Source: Nitrospirales bacterium (GTDB lineage: Bacteria; Nitrospirota; Nitrospiria; Nitrospirales; UBA8639). Taken from it: a stretch of 64,000 nt of DNA. Of this stretch, positions 61,753-64,000 are shown piece after piece. The DNA is taken from positions 62,001 through 126,000 of the forward strand of contig JALDRJ010000002.1 of the NCBI GenBank assembly GCA_031315865.1. The letters run 5' to 3'. The number at the start of each line of letters is the position of its first letter. Within the stretch, counting starts at the first letter, position 1. Both the position numbers and the translations under genes were made by a program. The notes below the pieces were generated by a model, which was not told the DNA's origin, searched no databases, and saw only the letters and a program-made list of their open reading frames with translations.

Positions 61753-61764
61753 TGACGAACGTCA
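61753..61764. promoter_or_regulatory. Perfect palindrome TGACG-AA-CGTCA
   Basis: A 12-bp inverted repeat about 300 bp upstream of the dioxygenase start, and 14 bp from the next site. Spacing of half-sites differs from the 61779 site, so both may not bind the same protein. Confidence 0.4.
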
Positions 61765-61778
61765 TATGAGATGATATT

Positions 61779-61792
61779 TCGTCAAGTGACGA
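61779..61792. promoter_or_regulatory. Perfect palindrome TCGTCA-AG-TGACGA
   Basis: A 14-bp perfect inverted repeat with 2-nt centre. With its left flank (61774 onward) it matches the doxX-upstream site at 17 of 19 positions, which makes a common operator likely. Confidence 0.5.
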
Positions 61793-61973
61793 TCATGCGA
61801 CGCGAAAGTTATGCAAATGGGTGCCGAATGGACCCACAGGCCATGCTGCAATTTTGCGCATACGTTCCTAAGGAAGAAACATTCCGAATCCAGGGAAATG
61901 GACGGTGTGTAAGGAATAAGCGGGATTAGAAACGGTTGGAGACCGGCTGCAAACACGTTCGATGCTGAAGATT

Positions 61974-62432
61974 CTAATCGAGCCGCGCTCCAAAATTCAC
62001 GAAGATAGGGACACCCTCATCGATCACGACGAAGATTTGGTCTGTGGACACACCACACGGTTGCACATCTCGGCCTTTAACATCGCAGGCAGTCGGGAAG
62101 ACGACGACCTTTGGACTGGCTTCAACAGGCTCTTCGACATTGGCAGGTGTTTCCGTAAATGCAATGTTTAGGATAGGACGCTGTTTGGGTCTGCTTTTTT
62201 GAGATAATTCAAACAAATTAGGCCATTCCCATCGACAGACATGACACCAAGGAGCCAAAAATGCCAGAAATGTGGAATGTCCAAGCTGTAACGCCTTGCT
62301 GCTACGTTCTCCCTCTAACGTCATCAGCTCAAATTCCTGGACCTCCACAGGAGAAACAGCATCGGCAGTAGAGGCCCAGAGAGTCATCCAGAGAGCCAGG
62401 CTAATAAGGAAAATCATGAGACACGCGACCAT
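61974..62432 (-). CDS. Periplasmic thioredoxin-like protein (TlpA/SoxW-like)
   Basis: The 152-residue protein has a signal peptide (about 1-25). The thioredoxin active site APWCHVCRWEWPNL has Cys63 and Cys66. Where TlpA-type proteins usually have the cis-proline (TPTxFxID) it reads STDQIFVVID, so that residue is missing, which is odd for a reductase. A second cysteine pair (CDVKGRDVQPC) is unusual. The ATG at 62432 has AAGGGG 8 nt upstream. It follows a DsrE-like gene by about 100 bp on the same strand, so it may service that protein's thiol. Confidence 0.75.
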   Translation of the reverse strand: MVACLMIFLISLALWMTLWASTADAVSPVEVQEFELMTLEGERSSKALQLGHSTFLAFLAPWCHVCRWEWPNLFELSQKSRPKQRPILNIAFTETPANVEEPVEASPKVVVFPTACDVKGRDVQPCGVSTDQIFVVIDEGVPIFVNFGARLD

Positions 62433-62531
62433 GTTATAGACCCCTTGAACTCTCGTCGTCTGATAGGTGCCGGGCTGGCGCCCACGCACTGAGACGGCTT
62501 CCATTCTCTGATCACACAGCATCAGGGGTCC

Positions 62532-63008
62532 TCACGGTTTGATGTACACATATCCGTCTCGCTGAAGATCAGCGATGCGTTTGACGGCAACAGGATGCTC
62601 AGTCGGGATAAACCCGGCCACTAACTTCTCTAATGGCGTTCCAAACAATTTCATCGAGACCTGACACATTTCCGCCGTGGCGCCCTTGTCCAGCACGATC
62701 TTGATTTTGTCCTTTAATTCTTGATCAGCGTTGGCGTTTTCAAAGAGTTTCAAGGCTGGCCCATGTACGACCAGCACGACATCAATATGATCAGGGCCAC
62801 CTTCGGCTTCGATATGTTTATTGATGAGAGCGAGAGCGTACTTCGCAACGGCGGGATCTGGACCATCCACATGATAGACCACTTTCACCTTGTCCGTATC
62901 GTGGGATTCGCTCGCCTGCGTCAGATTCGCTCCGATCATCAGCAAACAGACCATCGCGAAAATCAACGCGGAGGAATAACAATAAGAGTGCTGATATTTG
63001 GTCAACAT
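62532..63008 (-). CDS. Periplasmic DsrE-like protein
   Basis: The 158-residue protein has a signal peptide (about 1-33, ending NLTQA-SE). A DsrE/F-like domain covers about 40-150, starting KVKVVYHVDGPDPAVAKYAL. VVLVVHGPALKLF is the typical second strand, and the single mature cysteine lies in AEMCQVSMK (about 116). DsrE folds handle sulfur or reactive thiols; secreted members occur near sulfur-oxidising or stress genes. GGGAGG lies before the ATG. A NarL-like inverted repeat sits about 150 bp upstream. Confidence 0.82.
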   Translation of the reverse strand: MLTKYQHSYCYSSALIFAMVCLLMIGANLTQASESHDTDKVKVVYHVDGPDPAVAKYALALINKHIEAEGGPDHIDVVLVVHGPALKLFENANADQELKDKIKIVLDKGATAEMCQVSMKLFGTPLEKLVAGFIPTEHPVAVKRIADLQRDGYVYIKP

Positions 63009-63151
63009 GACAACCTCCCTTGGTAAAACTTAATAGTGAATGATGATGCCGGCGTTTCACGGATCATGATGTTAAGACTATAGCCCCCCGGCAAGACAGA
63101 CTGGTAGGTGAGAACGCCTGGCGAATGGAAACTTTAATGCCCGTAGTCCGT

Positions 63152-63169
63152 TAGGGGTAAATGCCCCTA
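63152..63169. promoter_or_regulatory. 7-2-7 inverted repeat resembling NarL-family sites
   Basis: AGGGGTA-AA-TGCCCCT (63153-63168) is a 7-2-7 inverted repeat with flanking T/A pairs. The complement of its left arm, TACCCCT, fits the NarL heptamer TACYYMT; the right arm differs at one base. Arm orientation is opposite to the classical E. coli 7-2-7 site. A direct echo, AATGCCCGTA, lies at 63136-63145. It covers the stop of the response-regulator gene and lies upstream of the dsrE-like gene. Confidence 0.45.
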
Positions 63170-63826
63170 TTGAGGAAATCGGCGAACGAACAAGGCAGCG
63201 GCTTGTGAACGGCGAGTGACATTGAGCTTGGTGAAAATATTCTCGAGATAGTGACCGACCGTCTTGTCGCTTAAGGACATCTTGATCGCGATTTCTTTAT
63301 TCGTCTTGCCCTCTGCCACCAAAGCCAACACTTTTTTTTCCTGGGGTGATAAATCTTCATTGCCGCCCTCTTGCGTCACTCCGGAAATCGTTTTCATTTT
63401 CTCGAGCACGCGTTGGGTCGTGGCGGGGTCGAGGATCGAGTGCCCTTCCGCGACGGTTTTCACCGCTCGGATCAATTCATTGCCCCCGACCTCTTTCAGC
63501 AAAAACCCGTCCGCTCCCGCCATAATGGTCGCCATCATCGCATCATCATCCGCGAAGGAAGTGAGGAACAAGATCCGGCTCTGTGGGCATGCACTCCGAA
63601 TTTCACGACAGGCCTCGATACCACTGCCATCAGGTAAGCGCACGTCCATGAGCACAACATCAGGCTCAAGACGGATGGCTTCGGAAATGGCTGCGGCTTG
63701 AGTCCCGGCCTCGCCGATCACCTGAATGCCTTCCGCCTCCCCAAACAGCGTTCGCAATCCAAGACGCAACACCTGATGATCGTCGACGAGAAGGAGCCTG
63801 ACTGGCTTAGGTTGACGCCGCGACAC
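63167..63826 (-). CDS. NarL/FixJ-family response regulator
   Basis: The 219-residue regulator has a receiver domain (about 8-125) with VDDHQVLRLGLRTLF, phospho-acceptor Asp61 in VVLMDVRLPDGSGIEA, and LKEVGG near the end of the receiver. A LuxR helix-turn-helix covers about 152-212 (LSPQEKKVLALVAEGKTNKE, KTVGHYLENIFTKLNV). GTG at 63826 has AGGAGAGAG directly upstream and overlaps the kinase gene by 20 bp; the longer ATG frame at 63892 lies wholly in the kinase. The partner is the adjacent histidine kinase. Confidence 0.92.
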   Translation of the reverse strand: MSRRQPKPVRLLLVDDHQVLRLGLRTLFGEAEGIQVIGEAGTQAAAISEAIRLEPDVVLMDVRLPDGSGIEACREIRSACPQSRILFLTSFADDDAMMATIMAGADGFLLKEVGGNELIRAVKTVAEGHSILDPATTQRVLEKMKTISGVTQEGGNEDLSPQEKKVLALVAEGKTNKEIAIKMSLSDKTVGHYLENIFTKLNVTRRSQAAALFVRRFPQ

Positions 63827-64000
63827 CTCTCTCCTGTTTGTGAAGATCAAAAATGATGTGTGTGCCTTTCTTCCGTTCAGACACCAGCTCAAACCGAGCC
63901 CCGAGTTGCCGTGCCCGTGCCGCCATATTCTTCAACCCGTAGCCTTGCTTCTGACCCTGCCCGATATCAAAGCCGCATCCGTCATCTTCGATCTCCAACC
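63807..64000 (-). CDS. Sensor histidine kinase, C-terminal end (partial)
   Basis: The last 64 or so residues of a HisKA_3-type kinase, cut by the window edge. The ATPase motifs DDGCGFD (G1) and GYGLKNMAARARQLGARFEL (G2 region) are present, then KKGTHIIFDL. It overlaps the response-regulator gene by 20 bp, so the pair is co-translated. Its sensor region is outside the window, so the signal cannot be told. Confidence 0.9.
   Translation of the reverse strand, partial: LEIEDDGCGFDIGQGQKQGYGLKNMAARARQLGARFELVSERKKGTHIIFDLHKQERGVAAST

Larger units (their letters stand above)
61454..61973. other. Dioxygenase promoter region with several palindromes
   Basis: About 520 bp without a supported gene. 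It holds three TGACG/CGTCA palindromes (61621-61630, 61753-61764, 61779-61792), listed separately. The spurious short ORFs on the minus strand lack ribosome sites. Confidence 0.5.

Noticed and set aside
1-64000. CRISPR array
   Set aside because: No regularly spaced repeat-spacer series and no cas genes were seen; the 46-bp repeats are tandem without spacers.

Overview
The window reads as bacterial chromosome from a Gram-negative organism of roughly balanced base composition. Two tripartite RND pumps with outer-membrane lipoproteins, a KdsC-type KDO phosphatase, a beta-barrel protein and a Tat-exported enzyme show an outer membrane and a periplasm. Isoprenoid genes are of the MEP type (ispD, ispF). 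Gene content and style resemble Nitrospirota (Nitrospira-like), but no rRNA or marker gene is present, so the taxon is inference only.

Layout, left to right. (1) 1-6370: possible tail of a truncated gene, then a leftward RND operon whose inner-membrane permease is split into two overlapping ORFs. (2) 6943-8637: a solitary ModA-like binding protein facing a CBS-domain protein. (3) 8877-11921: a tightly coupled leftward operon of an MscS-like channel, a soluble MgtE-N/CBS protein and the magnesium channel MgtE. (4) 12298-30403: a large glycogen/trehalose cluster: malQ, a degenerate sugar-nucleotidyltransferase-like protein, glgX, treZ, glgB, glgC, treY and glgA. Four small membrane proteins (LapA-like, two YtxH-like, one unknown) lie among these genes. 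A young, complete IS1595-type insertion sequence sits between treZ and glgB. (5) 30529-35943: CDF metal exporter, PAP2 phosphatase, TatD, NYN nuclease, AmiC amidase, TruA. (6) 36077-37057: an AT-rich HNH-like gene that looks acquired. (7) 37255-47505: central and envelope metabolism: glutamate dehydrogenase, class I aldolase, CysE, IspF, IspD, PIN-TRAM protein, FBPase, phosphomannomutase/phosphoglucomutase, ManC, KdsC. (8) 47878-52766: two small lipoproteins, an orphan MinD-like ATPase, an ElyC/DUF218 protein, a XRE-S24 (LexA/CI-like) repressor with a palindrome at its start codon, and a beta-barrel protein. (9) 52964-64000: a second RND operon, then VOC, STAS, DoxX, a Tat-exported intradiol dioxygenase, a thioredoxin-like protein, a periplasmic DsrE-like protein and a two-component system cut by the window edge.

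How the genes work together. GlgC and GlgA make glycogen, GlgB branches it, GlgX and MalQ remodel it, and TreY/TreZ convert maltodextrin ends to trehalose. This is a storage and osmoprotection module with its own small membrane proteins. FBPase, aldolase, PGM/PMM and ManC supply hexose phosphates and GDP-mannose. The right end looks like a stress or detoxification island: related TGACG/CGTCA palindromes lie upstream of both doxX and the dioxygenase, and a NarL-like 7-2-7 inverted repeat lies upstream of the dsrE/thioredoxin pair, next to a NarL-family regulator gene.

The observations most worth following are the split RND permease, the two operator families at the right end, the XRE-S24 repressor with a very basic small ORF behind it, the MscS/CBS/MgtE operon, and the degenerate nucleotidyltransferase inside the glycogen cluster.
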